From contig NZ_MLAP01000003.1 in NCBI RefSeq assembly GCF_002272865.1, forward strand, positions 1 to 64,000: a stretch of 64,000 bases of DNA. The letters are read 5' to 3'. Below are positions 44,122 to 56,883 of the stretch, in pieces (the first letter of the stretch is position 1; each line of letters opens with the position of its first letter). The DNA comes from Helicobacter sp. 12S02634-8 (GTDB lineage Bacteria > Campylobacterota > Campylobacteria > Campylobacterales > Helicobacteraceae). The translations under genes and the position numbers were made by a program. The notes under the pieces are model-generated. The model saw nothing but the letters and a program-made list of their open reading frames with translations, did no database searches and was not told the DNA's origin.

Positions 44122-45112
44122 AATAGGGATATTGGGCTTTGGCAAAGTCGGAGAAAATTTCTATCATTTACTCCAAGACCTTTCCTTGCCTACTCCTTTT
44201 GTTTGTGATACATCTCCCTCAAAAGCTTTCATCACTACAGATCTTAGCACCCTCAAAGCTTGTGCGCTCATAGTTGTCTGCACAGCAAAGGCAAGCTTGC
44301 AAGCCCATTTATGCCATGAGCTCAAAACTCTATGCGTCAATGAAGAAAAAATACGGCTTTATACAGATTGTTTCTATGCGCGTTATTGGCTACAAGACTC
44401 CATCAAATATGGGTTTGATTCTATCGATATGCCTTGTTTTATCTCTATGCTCCTTGAAGATTCTCCAAACTTACAAGCCCTGCAAAAAAAGCTACGCACA
44501 CTCCTAGAGCACACTCCAAAGTCTGATAAAAACCAGCAATTCTATGATGATGTATATCGCACAAGCCCTGCTTATAGCGAGCCTTATGACAAAAGTGTGT
44601 ATTATCGAGGTTGGGAATATGCTTATGAAATCTTAGAAAACTATAGGCAAGATAACCAAGAGGTCTGTGTGCTTGATGTTGGCTGCGGGGCAGGGGATTT
44701 TGCTAGAATGCTTTATGAACGCAATATCCTTGAATACACAGGCATTGATTTTAGCCCCCAAGCTATCAAAATCGCTCGAGCAAAAACGCCCCATTGGTCT
44801 AAAAGATTGATCCAAGAAAATATCCTCACCACGCATAGAATCTCCCAGCCTTATACGCATATTTGCCTCTTTGAAGTCCTCGAACACATCAGTGCAGACC
44901 TAGAGCTTTTGAGCAAAATCCCCCCTCGCACCCATATCCTTGCCTCGGTGCCTAATTTCTACTCCCAAGGGCATATCCGAATCTTTCAAGACACACAAGC
45001 CATCATCAAACGCTATGGATTTCTGCTTGATTTTGAAGATTTTTTTGAGCTTGTTTTGCCAAAAGATGGGGCTAAGATATTTTATTTCCACGCACGCAAA
45101 AAGCAGGCTTGA
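44114..45112 (+). CDS. Rossmann-like domain fused to a SAM methyltransferase
   Basis: 332 residues in two parts. The N-terminal 120 residues start with a dinucleotide-binding-like loop (IGILGFGKVGENFYHLL, residues 4-20), and strands such as CALIVVCTAKAS follow the NAD(P)-binding pattern. Residues about 140-332 are a class I methyltransferase: VCVLDVGCGAGDFARMLY (about 184), YTGIDFSPQAIKIARAK and HICLFEVLEHISADLELL. Overlaps the glycosyltransferases on both sides (eight bases and one base), so it probably modifies the same glycan. Substrate unknown. Confidence 0.65.
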   Translation: MHEIGILGFGKVGENFYHLLQDLSLPTPFVCDTSPSKAFITTDLSTLKACALIVVCTAKASLQAHLCHELKTLCVNEEKIRLYTDCFYARYWLQDSIKYGFDSIDMPCFISMLLEDSPNLQALQKKLRTLLEHTPKSDKNQQFYDDVYRTSPAYSEPYDKSVYYRGWEYAYEILENYRQDNQEVCVLDVGCGAGDFARMLYERNILEYTGIDFSPQAIKIARAKTPHWSKRLIQENILTTHRISQPYTHICLFEVLEHISADLELLSKIPPRTHILASVPNFYSQGHIRIFQDTQAIIKRYGFLLDFEDFFELVLPKDGAKIFYFHARKKQA

Positions 45113-46251
45113 TGTTAAAAATCCTCATACTCTGCGCGGCCAACCCAGCGACCAACCCCCGACCCCAAAGGCTCATCACCCTCCTCAAAGACACCCACAA
45201 ACTCACAGCCCTAGGGATCAATGCTTCAGCAATTAGGGGCGTAGAGGTTTTTAGCTACCCAGCCTTTCATAAAAGAAATATTTTTGAAGAAATCCGACTT
45301 TATAAAAATGTATTCTCTCAAAATTGGCAACAACTCATCTACACGCCCAATCGCCTCCAAATCGCCCAAATCCTCACCCAACATAGCTTTGATCTCATCA
45401 TCTGCTGCGATCTTGTCCTCCTCCCTATCGCACTTGCGTATAAAAAAGGGGCTAAAATACTCTTTGATGCAAGAGAATTCTACCCCGCACAAAACAAGAG
45501 CAACCTGCGTTGGCGGCTTCTTTTTGCGCGATTCAATGATTATCTTTGCAAGACCTACCTCCCCCTAGCTGATCGCATAATCACCGTTTCAAAAGGGCTC
45601 CAAACAATGTATCAAACACAATATGGCATTTCTTGTGAGTTGTTTTATTCTCTACCAAAATACCACAACATCACTCCAAGCCACCCCAAAGCAGACAAAA
45701 TCAAAATCATTTATCACGGCGGGGCCAACCCTAGTCGCAAGATAGAACACTGCATTGAGCTTGCTGCATATCTGCAAGATCGCTTCGAGCTGGATTTGAT
45801 GTTAGTCCATACCGATAAGAATTATCAGAGATTTTTAGAAAAATCCATCGCTCAAATGCGCTCTCAAGGCAAAAAAATCAATCTCCTCCCACCTGTGCCT
45901 TTTGAAGAGATTATTCCTTTTACAGCTGCTTATGATTTAGGGCTTTATATGATCCCACCAAGCAATGCCAATCTCAAGCACGCCCTACCCAATAAATTTT
46001 TTGAATATATCCAAGCAAGGCTAGGGCTCATCATCGCTCCCAATCCTGAAATGATACCTTTTGTGCAGAGCTATCAAAATGGATATATTGCCAAAGACTT
46101 TGACCCCAAAACCATAGCAAAAGCCATCAATGCACTCAGCTATGAAGAAATTATCAGCTACAAACAGCGCTCTCACATAGCAGCCAAAACCCTCAATATG
46201 CAGACCAACAAAAACAATATCAATGCCCTCATCAAGGCTTTATTCCCATAG
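45112..46251 (+). CDS. Family 4-like glycosyltransferase
   Basis: 379 residues from the ATG at 45112 (a TTG one codon earlier opens the frame). GT-B layout: N-terminal LILCAANPATNPRPQRLITLL, FDLIICCDLVLLPIA (about 87) and DAREFYP (about 120); C-terminal KIIYHGGANPSRKIEHCIEL (about 201-220) and an end motif LPNKFFEYIQARLGLI near 290. Probably transfers a sugar in a surface glycan pathway with the two upstream genes. Last gene of the plus-strand run. Confidence 0.8.
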   Translation: MLKILILCAANPATNPRPQRLITLLKDTHKLTALGINASAIRGVEVFSYPAFHKRNIFEEIRLYKNVFSQNWQQLIYTPNRLQIAQILTQHSFDLIICCDLVLLPIALAYKKGAKILFDAREFYPAQNKSNLRWRLLFARFNDYLCKTYLPLADRIITVSKGLQTMYQTQYGISCELFYSLPKYHNITPSHPKADKIKIIYHGGANPSRKIEHCIELAAYLQDRFELDLMLVHTDKNYQRFLEKSIAQMRSQGKKINLLPPVPFEEIIPFTAAYDLGLYMIPPSNANLKHALPNKFFEYIQARLGLIIAPNPEMIPFVQSYQNGYIAKDFDPKTIAKAINALSYEEIISYKQRSHIAAKTLNMQTNKNNINALIKALFP

Positions 46252-46253
46252 AC

Positions 46254-47009
46254 TCAGTGTATATTTTTGCACTTGCCTTTAGAAAAATCAATCAAATCTT
46301 GCGTGCTCTTGACTGCTTTAGGCAAGGTATATAAGCAAATCTCAAATACCCTCAATGCACTCAAAGCGTCCGCATAAGCCCGATGGGAAACAGACGTATT
46401 GATCCCTAAAAATGTGTTTAAAAATCCTAAAGAATACCGAGGCGAAAGGATTGTTTTGCGTGCAAGATCAATCGTGCATAGCTTGGGGTTTAAAAGTGGA
46501 TACAAACCAATCGATTCCATATGATGGCTGATAAAACTATAGTCAAATTTTACATTATGTGCCACAAAAACACTATCCCCCAAAAACACCCTAAAATCCC
46601 TCAAAACATCACGCACATTAGGGGCGTGGCAAATATCTTTAGCACAAATTCCTGTGAGTTCAGTGATTTTCTCAGGGATTTCTTTAGCATACACAAAACT
46701 CTCAAACTTCCCAATCATCTCTCCATTGCGATACTTTAAAGCCCCAATCTCAATGATAGAGCCACTTTGTGGCTTCGATCCTGTCGTTTCAATATCCACA
46801 AAACAAAAGGTCTGTTCTTGCCATTTAATCTTTGTCGTTTCTAAAAAAATATGCTCTTTGTCTTCTAGCAACGGAAAACCGCAAGATTTTAATACCTCAA
46901 TCTCGCTCTCAAAATCGATACATTGCCCCACCAACCCCAAATGCTTCAAAAACTCTGCCTTGCTCAAAGAGCTGCTTTTGAGCCTATCATAAAGCCTAAA
47001 ATAATTCAT
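46254..47009 (-). CDS. DnaQ-like 3'-5' exonuclease (DEDDh)
   Basis: 251 residues. DEDDh residues are in FVDIETTGSKPQSG (about 71-84), FVAHNVKFDYSFI (about 152) and SHRAYADALSALRVF (about 208). A 60-residue N-terminal extension precedes the nuclease. Candidate proofreading epsilon subunit of DNA polymerase III or a related exonuclease; H. pylori has the same neighbours. Start overlaps the rpe stop by four bases. Confidence 0.85.
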   Translation of the reverse strand: MNYFRLYDRLKSSSLSKAEFLKHLGLVGQCIDFESEIEVLKSCGFPLLEDKEHIFLETTKIKWQEQTFCFVDIETTGSKPQSGSIIEIGALKYRNGEMIGKFESFVYAKEIPEKITELTGICAKDICHAPNVRDVLRDFRVFLGDSVFVAHNVKFDYSFISHHMESIGLYPLLNPKLCTIDLARKTILSPRYSLGFLNTFLGINTSVSHRAYADALSALRVFEICLYTLPKAVKSTQDLIDFSKGKCKNIH

Positions 47010-47644
47010 CGCAAAGAAGCAATCGCATTTTTATAATCACTGCTGCCAAAAATATAACTCCCTGCCACAACCATATCCACGCCAGCCTCTTGGAGTGCAG
47101 CAATATTTTTATCACTCACACCTCCATCAACTTCAATCAAACAATTTGGGTTTTTAGTCAAAATGAGCTCTTTGAGATGACGGATTTTTTCTAGCACATT
47201 GGGGATAAACTTCTGCCCGCCAAAGCCCGGATTTACGCTCATGAGCAAAACCATATCAATATCAGTCAAGATATATTTGAGAAGGCTTTCATCTGTATGG
47301 GGATTCAAAACGACACTCGGACGGATACCGTGGTTACGGATTTGAGAAATCAAGCGATGGAGATGTTTCTCCCCTTCAATATGTATGCTGATAAATTCGG
47401 GCTTACAAGGGGCAAATAAATCAACAAAAAAAGAAGCTCCCTCAACCATCAGATGGATATCCAAAGGCTTGCTAGCTACCTTAGCCACCCTCTCTACAAC
47501 GACAGGACCCATCGTTAAATTAGGCACAAAATGCCCGTCCATCACATCAATATGCACATAATCACAACCCCCCTCACAAATCAAACGCACTTCAGAGCCT
47601 AGATTCAAAAAATCTGCTGATAAAATACTTGGAGCAACGAGCAT
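47006..47644 (-). CDS. rpe: Ribulose-phosphate 3-epimerase
   Basis: 212 residues. SILSADFLNLGSE (about 6), the metal-binding HIDVMDGHFVPNLTMGP (about 33-49), MSVNPGFGGQKFIP (about 135) and EVDGGVSDKN (about 172) are the family signatures. Links pentose phosphate intermediates. First gene of a two-gene operon with the exonuclease; divergent from fbp. Confidence 0.95.
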   Translation of the reverse strand: MLVAPSILSADFLNLGSEVRLICEGGCDYVHIDVMDGHFVPNLTMGPVVVERVAKVASKPLDIHLMVEGASFFVDLFAPCKPEFISIHIEGEKHLHRLISQIRNHGIRPSVVLNPHTDESLLKYILTDIDMVLLMSVNPGFGGQKFIPNVLEKIRHLKELILTKNPNCLIEVDGGVSDKNIAALQEAGVDMVVAGSYIFGSSDYKNAIASLR

Positions 47645-47727
47645 AAAAACCTTCTTGAAAATGAAATGTTAAAGAATATCATAAAACCGAATAAGATATA
47701 ATTTAAACAAAAAATTTTGGAGCTAAA

Positions 47728-48561
47728 ATGAGCGAAAGTTTTATCCCCACATTACAAAAATGTGCCCTCCAAATCCAAGAGCTCCTCAAAGCCACCCCCA
47801 CCCACTATCTTGACTCCACCAACGCAAGCGGGGATCAGCAGCTAGGGGTCGATGTTAAGGCTGATTGTTTGATTGAAAAAGAGCTTTTAGACTTGGAGTT
47901 TGTCTGTGGTATTTGCAGTGAAGAAAAATCTGAAGCTATTTTGAGAGATCAGGGCACATTTTTAGTCGCTTATGACCCTCTTGATGGCTCTTCGATTATT
48001 GATGCAAACTTAAGCGTGGGCTCGATTTTTGGCTTTTATGCAGGGGCATTTGCAGCAGATAAACTCATTGGAGCTGCTTATATCATCTATGGTCCTCGAT
48101 TAGAGATTGTCTTTGCTAGCACCACGCTCATTCGCTATACCTACCATCGAGGCAAATGGGAGCAAGCCCCCTTATCTATGCTACAAAAAAAGGGCAAAAT
48201 CAACGCACCTGGTGGCACACAAAAGCATTGGAGCCCATCGCATAAAAAATTGATCGATTCTCTTTTTGATGAGGGGTATCGCTTGCGATATTCGGGTGGG
48301 ATGGTGCCAGATTTACATCACATACTCATCAAAGGTGGAGGGTTATTCAGCTATCCACAAACCTCTGATTCCCCTAAAGGCAAACTACGCAAGCTCTTTG
48401 AGGTGTTTCCTTTTGCCTTTATCTATGAAAAAGCTGGAGGAGCAGCTATCGATGGCAAAAGGCGGCTTTTGGAGTTAGAAATACAAAGCTTGCACGAAAG
48501 CACACCTTGCTTTTTTGGCTCTGTGTCTGAAATACAAAAGGTAAAGGAAAGTTATGAGTGA
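47728..48561 (+). CDS. fbp: Fructose-1,6-bisphosphatase class I
   Basis: 277 residues. Metal sites in CGICSEEKSEAI (about 71-82) and YDPLDGSSIID (about 92), the substrate-binding YRLRYSGGMVPDLHHIL (about 182), and IYEKAGGAAIDG near 232. A gluconeogenic enzyme. GGAG precedes the ATG, and the next gene overlaps its end by eight bases. Confidence 0.94.
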   Translation: MSESFIPTLQKCALQIQELLKATPTHYLDSTNASGDQQLGVDVKADCLIEKELLDLEFVCGICSEEKSEAILRDQGTFLVAYDPLDGSSIIDANLSVGSIFGFYAGAFAADKLIGAAYIIYGPRLEIVFASTTLIRYTYHRGKWEQAPLSMLQKKGKINAPGGTQKHWSPSHKKLIDSLFDEGYRLRYSGGMVPDLHHILIKGGGLFSYPQTSDSPKGKLRKLFEVFPFAFIYEKAGGAAIDGKRRLLELEIQSLHESTPCFFGSVSEIQKVKESYE

Positions 48562-48757
48562 AGCCCAAAACCCTCAAAATATATGGGAAGAAAATCTCAA
48601 TTTAGAACTCAAAGCCCTCAAAATGTGCCAAGAAAAAAATCAAATCGATAGCTGCTTTGTGTGTGCAAAGATTTTGGAGTGCTCTAGCAGAAAAAACTAT
48701 GTCAAAGCTGTCTATGAGAGTATGAATAAAGGGCAGGGCGGGGATTTTGAATTTTGA
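48554..48757 (+). CDS. Small conserved protein after fbp
   Basis: 67 residues, acidic, with a C-x2-C pair (SCFVCAKILECSS, about 36-48). AAGG sits before the ATG. An H. pylori counterpart occurs in the same place as far as I recall (near HP1384). Overlaps fbp and the next gene, so it is translationally coupled. Function unknown. Confidence 0.7.
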   Translation: MSEAQNPQNIWEENLNLELKALKMCQEKNQIDSCFVCAKILECSSRKNYVKAVYESMNKGQGGDFEF

Positions 48758-49848
48758 TTTGGCTAGATATTATCGACCCCAAATATGTTTTATTTTTTAA
48801 AAATCTTATCCCGCAGCTAAAATGTTTAGATACCGTGCTCATCACCACCAGAGAGAGTGGGGATTATAGCGAATGCAAGAAGCTTTTGGAGCTTTTTGGG
48901 ATTGAGCATATTTGTATCGGTGGCTATGGAGGGGAGGGGCTGCTAGGGAAGTTTGAGAAGCGATTGGAGCGCCAAGAGGGGTTTTTGAAACTCTTTGCAA
49001 AAACAGGTATTCCAAAGCTTTTTATCACAGGGGCAAGTGCTGATGGAGCACAAACTGCTTTTGCTTTAGGCATACCTGTCGTGCATTTCTCTGACACACC
49101 CATTAAAGCCGACCATTTCACGCCCCATCACTTCACGCAACTTGCACGATTGACCTTGCCTTTGAGCTCGTTGGTCTTTTATCCCTTTGTCTTGCCAGAA
49201 ATTTGCTTCACCACACTAGGAATTGAGCGTGAAAATCTCATCTGTTATCACTTCATCGATGTAGCCCTCTGGCTCAAAGACCTCTATCCAAGCAAGGATT
49301 TCAGAGAGATTTATCATATCCCCAAAGACAAGCCTGTGATTTTGGTGCGTGAAGAAGAATACAAAGCCCATTATGTGAGTCAAAAGCTCCCTATAATCTA
49401 TGAAAGCATTGCCTTATTAAGCAGAGAGCTTGAGGCTAGTTTAGTGGTCATGCCCCGCTATGGATCTGAAAAACTCAAAAATGACTTTGGAAGGTTAAGC
49501 AATGTTTTTATCATCGAAGACAAGCTTGAACCTAGCACATTTTATCCTTTTATAGATGTTTTAATCGGAGGAGGGGGGACGATGAATTTAGAGGCTTGTT
49601 ATCTAGGTATCCCGACTATTTCGACACGTTCTTTATTTTTATTCCACGATAGATTTCTCTTGACCCATCATTTGATGTGCCATTGCAAAGATACCCAAGA
49701 AGTCTATAACGCAGTCAAAAATGCCCTAGATATGTCAGCTAAAGATTTGGATAAAACCCGTGCTAAAGCCTATGCTAAAAGCCTCTTTGAGCCAGAGGAA
49801 GCCTGCTTTGATCAGATCATACAAGAGATACAAAAGCGATACTACTAA
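48754..49848 (+). CDS. DUF354 family protein, glycosyltransferase-like
   Basis: 364 residues starting at a TTG (48754) that overlaps the previous stop (TTGA). DUF354 proteins usually start MIW-DI-P-H-FF, and this reads IWLDIIDPKYVLFFKNLIPQ, so the TTG start is supported by homology as well as overlap. VLITTRESGDYSECKKLLEL, GIEHICIGGYGGEGLLGKFEKR and later FIDVLIGGGGTMNLEA (about 268) fit a GT-B/UDP-GlcNAc-epimerase-like fold. Biochemical role unknown. Confidence 0.75.
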   Translation: MIWLDIIDPKYVLFFKNLIPQLKCLDTVLITTRESGDYSECKKLLELFGIEHICIGGYGGEGLLGKFEKRLERQEGFLKLFAKTGIPKLFITGASADGAQTAFALGIPVVHFSDTPIKADHFTPHHFTQLARLTLPLSSLVFYPFVLPEICFTTLGIERENLICYHFIDVALWLKDLYPSKDFREIYHIPKDKPVILVREEEYKAHYVSQKLPIIYESIALLSRELEASLVVMPRYGSEKLKNDFGRLSNVFIIEDKLEPSTFYPFIDVLIGGGGTMNLEACYLGIPTISTRSLFLFHDRFLLTHHLMCHCKDTQEVYNAVKNALDMSAKDLDKTRAKAYAKSLFEPEEACFDQIIQEIQKRYY

Positions 49849-49941
49849 TTGGTGGAGAGATCTTTGCTATCTGTGCTGCTTTTTGCTGTTTGTGCGTTGT
49901 TAAAGAGGAGGGCAGTTTCTTTGAGTAATTGTCAATATTTA

Positions 49942-50040
49942 TTGATAATTATTAATATTTATGGATAAAAATTGATAATTTAAGGTAGAATTTAGATATT
50001 TTTATTTAAAATGATTAAAATAATAGTAATAATTATTATC
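49942..50040. promoter_or_regulatory. AT-rich Fur/NikR-type operator region
   Basis: TAATAATTATTA at 50027-50038, 24 bases before the TonB receptor ATG, is a perfect palindrome matching the H. pylori Fur-box type. Further upstream TATTGATAATTATTAATA (about 49940-49957) is a near-palindrome, and GATAATT recurs at about 49974. Such sites imply iron or nickel control of the receptor. Confidence 0.6.
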
Positions 50041-50062
50041 AAATAAAAAAGGATTAAATTCA

Positions 50063-52201
50063 ATGTTTAAAAGCAAATTACAAAAGGCTTTTTGGCTCAC
50101 TTCCTTAACTAGTGCTTTTCTCTATGCGCAAGATACGCAAGACTATACGCTCGATAAGGTCACAGCCACAGGAGAAAGGGAATTTCAATACAATAACAAA
50201 GACTACATCGGAGAAAAAGACCTCACACAAAGACAGGCCAATCAAATGTCTGATGTATTTGCGACACAGCCTGATGTGAGTGTCGGGGGTGGAGGGGTGA
50301 TGGCTCAAAAAATCTATGTCAGAGGGATTGAAGACAGATTGCTGCGCGTAACGATTGATGGAGCTGCTCAAAATGGCAATGCGTTCCACCATCAAGGCAA
50401 TACAATCATCGATCCAGGTATGCTCAAAGAAGTTGTGATCACCAAAGGGGCTGCCAATGCTTCAGCAGGACCTGGAGCGCTAGCAGGGGCTATCAGTATG
50501 ACAACCAAAGACGCTTCTGACTTGCTAGCCAAGGGGCAGAATTTTGGGGCATATGTGGCAAGTTCTTTTTACACTAACTTTGGGGTCAGAGAAAACGCAA
50601 GCGTGTATGGGCGAGGGAAACATTTTGATATGTTGGCTTATTATACCTATCAGAATATATTTTATTATCGTGAGGGGGATAAGACCTTTAAAAATCTATT
50701 CCACCCTAAGCCAGAAGATAAAGTCATTGGCTCACCATCAGAGCAAAACAATGTCTTACTCAAAGCCAATGCTTATATCGATGAAAAAAATAAAATCAGT
50801 TTCACTTATAACCTCACCCACGATGATGCGACCAGACCTTTTCGGGCTAATGTCACCAATGCCATAGGAGAGGGGGATAATGGTGAAAAATTTAATTTCG
50901 CCCAAGAGCTTTTCCATCATATCGATAGCAACAATAACCTTGTCTTGGCTTATGAACACCAAGGGGGTGAGAACTTTGGCAGTCCTAAGGTCAAGCTCGA
51001 TGCTTATGGAAGTATCAGAAATATACATTTAACCCCCAAGCAAGCTTTCAGCGCTGACCAAAAAAAGACCGACCAAGAAGGCACCACCACCCGTAATATA
51101 TTCCTCAATAACTCAGGAGTAGACCTCAAGCTCTCCCACCCCATCACTCCAAACTACAGCAACACGCTCGATTATGGATTCAACTACCAAAATATGACCG
51201 TGATGGATAAAATCAAAGAAAATCCTGGTGCAGGCAGAGGGCAAGAAAATAGCAATATCATCGGGGCTTATGTGCAGGCAAATTATTCATTTCTAAAATC
51301 TCTAACCATCGGGGCAGGGACTCGGTATGATGTCTATACCTATCTGGATAAAAGCTCACAAAATCATACCACTCAAGGCTTCTCACCAAGCATAGCTATT
51401 CTTTATAATCCCCTTGATGCACTAGATTTCAAGTTATCTTATGCGTATGTGACTCGTGGGGCTTTGCCCGGAGATGCATTATTGATTGATTCAGATGTGA
51501 TGATTGACAAACATCTCAAATCCGAAAAAGGCCAAAATGTCGAATTTGATATCGATTACACTCAAGAGTATTTTAGCTTGAGGGGGGCTGTGTTTTATCA
51601 AGTGATCGGTGATTTTATCAACAGCTATGGGCACGGCAGCAGCACAGATAGCGATGGGACAACAAGAACAGGGGATATGCGATTGAATCTCAAAGACAAA
51701 ATCAATATCTATGGCTATGAGCTGGGGGCGAGTTTTAATTATGAAAACTTTGTAGCGACCTTGGGCTTTGCTAGGAGTTATCCCACAGCTAAAGGATATT
51801 TGATCGCAGATACTTATGAATTGGGCGCGACAACGGGGTTTAATTACACTTTAAGACTCCAATATACCTTTCCTAGCATTGGATTAGATATTTCTTGGCT
51901 TTCTCGCTTTGTGCAAGATTTGGATTACACAGGCTATGATATTTATAACGAAAACTATAGCCATATCCATAAGCCCGGCTATGGCGTGCATAATATTTAT
52001 CTCAACTGGACACCAACACATCTCAAAGGGCTGACTTTCTCTGTCGTCCTCAATAATATTTTCAATAAATCTTATGTCGATCAGACCTCACCGATCAAGG
52101 TTGAAGCTGATGGTGAAGCAAGCGAGGAAGTCAATCAAGTCAGAAAGGCACTCGCACAGCCAGGGTTTGATGGGAGATTTGAGATTTCATATCGCTTTTA
52201 A
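50063..52201 (+). CDS. TonB-dependent outer-membrane receptor
   Basis: 712 residues. Signal peptide to about residue 22 (LTSLTSAFLYAQ), then plug domain (about 45-165; KIYVRGIEDRLLRVTIDGAAQ, VVITKGAANASAGPGALAGAI), a 22-strand-type barrel and a C-terminal aromatic residue (EISYRF). It stands next to folB and plsY, where H. pylori has frpB4 (HP1512), a nickel-regulated receptor, but is shorter than that protein. Ligand could be nickel complex, haem or siderophore. An AT-rich regulator box precedes it. Confidence 0.85.
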   Translation: MFKSKLQKAFWLTSLTSAFLYAQDTQDYTLDKVTATGEREFQYNNKDYIGEKDLTQRQANQMSDVFATQPDVSVGGGGVMAQKIYVRGIEDRLLRVTIDGAAQNGNAFHHQGNTIIDPGMLKEVVITKGAANASAGPGALAGAISMTTKDASDLLAKGQNFGAYVASSFYTNFGVRENASVYGRGKHFDMLAYYTYQNIFYYREGDKTFKNLFHPKPEDKVIGSPSEQNNVLLKANAYIDEKNKISFTYNLTHDDATRPFRANVTNAIGEGDNGEKFNFAQELFHHIDSNNNLVLAYEHQGGENFGSPKVKLDAYGSIRNIHLTPKQAFSADQKKTDQEGTTTRNIFLNNSGVDLKLSHPITPNYSNTLDYGFNYQNMTVMDKIKENPGAGRGQENSNIIGAYVQANYSFLKSLTIGAGTRYDVYTYLDKSSQNHTTQGFSPSIAILYNPLDALDFKLSYAYVTRGALPGDALLIDSDVMIDKHLKSEKGQNVEFDIDYTQEYFSLRGAVFYQVIGDFINSYGHGSSTDSDGTTRTGDMRLNLKDKINIYGYELGASFNYENFVATLGFARSYPTAKGYLIADTYELGATTGFNYTLRLQYTFPSIGLDISWLSRFVQDLDYTGYDIYNENYSHIHKPGYGVHNIYLNWTPTHLKGLTFSVVLNNIFNKSYVDQTSPIKVEADGEASEEVNQVRKALAQPGFDGRFEISYRF

Positions 52202-52257
52202 ACAAGGTACACATCAAATCATCTAAAAGGGGAGGGGTATCAAATCTTTTGGTTAAG

Positions 52258-52593
52258 CTAAAAGGTTTTATCAATTCTCACGCCAATACTGCAATCATCA
52301 GAAATCTGAGGCTTTTTGATTGTCATACAAATAGAAATAATGGTATCAAACTTTTGCTTGAGCGTTTGTGTGATATCTTCTAGCGCTTCTTCTAAAAGCC
52401 CATATTGTTTTGTCTGCAAAAGACTTTTAATCTTTTCCTTCACACTGATATAATCGATAAAATTTTTCCCCTCATAGCAGTAAGTGATCGCCCCTTGCAC
52501 AATCAGTCTTTGGGATCGCACTCTCTCAAAGTCCAAAATCCCAATCACAGCCTCTAGCTCCAAATCCTCAATGATGAGCGTAAAAGTATCCAA
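52258..52593 (-). CDS. folB: Dihydroneopterin aldolase
   Basis: 111 residues, within family range. LEAVIGILDFERVRSQRLIVQ (L at about 13) is the conserved FolB segment with the catalytic Glu region, and YISVKEKIKSLLQTKQYGLLEEALEDI fits the second half with the conserved Glu. Makes 6-hydroxymethyl-dihydropterin for folate. One base after plsY, so cotranscribed. Confidence 0.85.
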   Translation of the reverse strand: MDTFTLIIEDLELEAVIGILDFERVRSQRLIVQGAITYCYEGKNFIDYISVKEKIKSLLQTKQYGLLEEALEDITQTLKQKFDTIISICMTIKKPQISDDCSIGVRIDKTF

Positions 52594-52594
52594 A

Positions 52595-53260
52595 TCAAAG
52601 CACCTTTTTTTCTTCGCCTTTGATCAAACGAATAATATTAGGGATATGGGTATAAAGCACAATGATTCCAATGATCACAACAGGGGTATGTGTCCCAATC
52701 TGTGAAACAATTGAGATACTATGTGGGAGGGGCAAAACATAAGGGATCACAAAAGTCAGCCCCACACCGCTCAAAACTCCCAAAAGAGAAGAGAGAGAAG
52801 AAACTTTCAAAACCTTGCCTACCACACCCCAGACCACAAGCCCTAAAATCCCCTCAATAGGCATCAATAATATCACAGAGCCAATCGCTGTTGCAACGCC
52901 TTTACCCCCTGTGAAATTCAAATAAGGACTATAGCAATGCCCCAAAATAGACAAAATAGCAATCATCCATTGCGTTTCATAGCTCAAGCCAAAAATTTTT
53001 GCCAAAGCAACGATAATCAAGCCTTTTGTAGCGTCTAAAATGATGGTAAAAATAGAGAGTAATTTAGCCTTTTTGACATCAATATCTTTGAGTGCTCGAT
53101 AGACATTAGTCGCCCCGATACTCCCTGAGCCAGATTTACGGATATCTATATGGCAAAAAATCCTAGCTAAAAACAACCCTGAGGGGATTCCCCCGACTAA
53201 ATAAGCCAAAATATAAAAAATAATATTGATATTTGTGATAAGCTCTAAAAAAAGATTCAT
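52595..53260 (-). CDS. plsY: Glycerol-3-phosphate acyltransferase PlsY
   Basis: 221 residues with about five membrane segments. Family motifs are GGIPSGLFLARIF (about 23), SGSIGATNVYR (about 43-53) and NFTGGKGVATAIG (about 114). Transfers acyl from acyl-phosphate to glycerol-3-phosphate. Follows gyrB by 26 bases. Confidence 0.93.
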   Translation of the reverse strand: MNLFLELITNINIIFYILAYLVGGIPSGLFLARIFCHIDIRKSGSGSIGATNVYRALKDIDVKKAKLLSIFTIILDATKGLIIVALAKIFGLSYETQWMIAILSILGHCYSPYLNFTGGKGVATAIGSVILLMPIEGILGLVVWGVVGKVLKVSSLSSLLGVLSGVGLTFVIPYVLPLPHSISIVSQIGTHTPVVIIGIIVLYTHIPNIIRLIKGEEKKVL

Positions 53261-53286
53261 TGGACAAAACTTCCTTTTATGATCAA

Positions 53287-56699
<3,413 letters not shown>

Positions 56700-56883
56700 T
56701 GTATCTCCTTATTAGAATAAAATTTTAGTGGGCGTAGTAGGATTGAGTGAAATGGTGAAAAATGCTATAAAACAACCTCAACAATGGGAGTTGTAATGTG
56801 AAAATTTTGCGATTTCTTTTCACATTTTTTCACATTTTGCCTACTTTTAATATCTCAATATTATATCCAAGAAATCCACTTTT
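56700..56883. other. Putative oriC subregion 2 (dnaA-dnaN spacer)
   Basis: 184 bases with five TTCAC/GTGAA cores, the conserved core of epsilonproteobacterial DnaA boxes: GTGAA at 56747, 56755 and 56798, TTCAC at 56819 and 56829. Flanks are TTTTCACA- and TTTTTCACA-like. The stretch to 56883 is AT-rich. Paired with a second cluster on the other side of dnaA. Confidence 0.65.
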
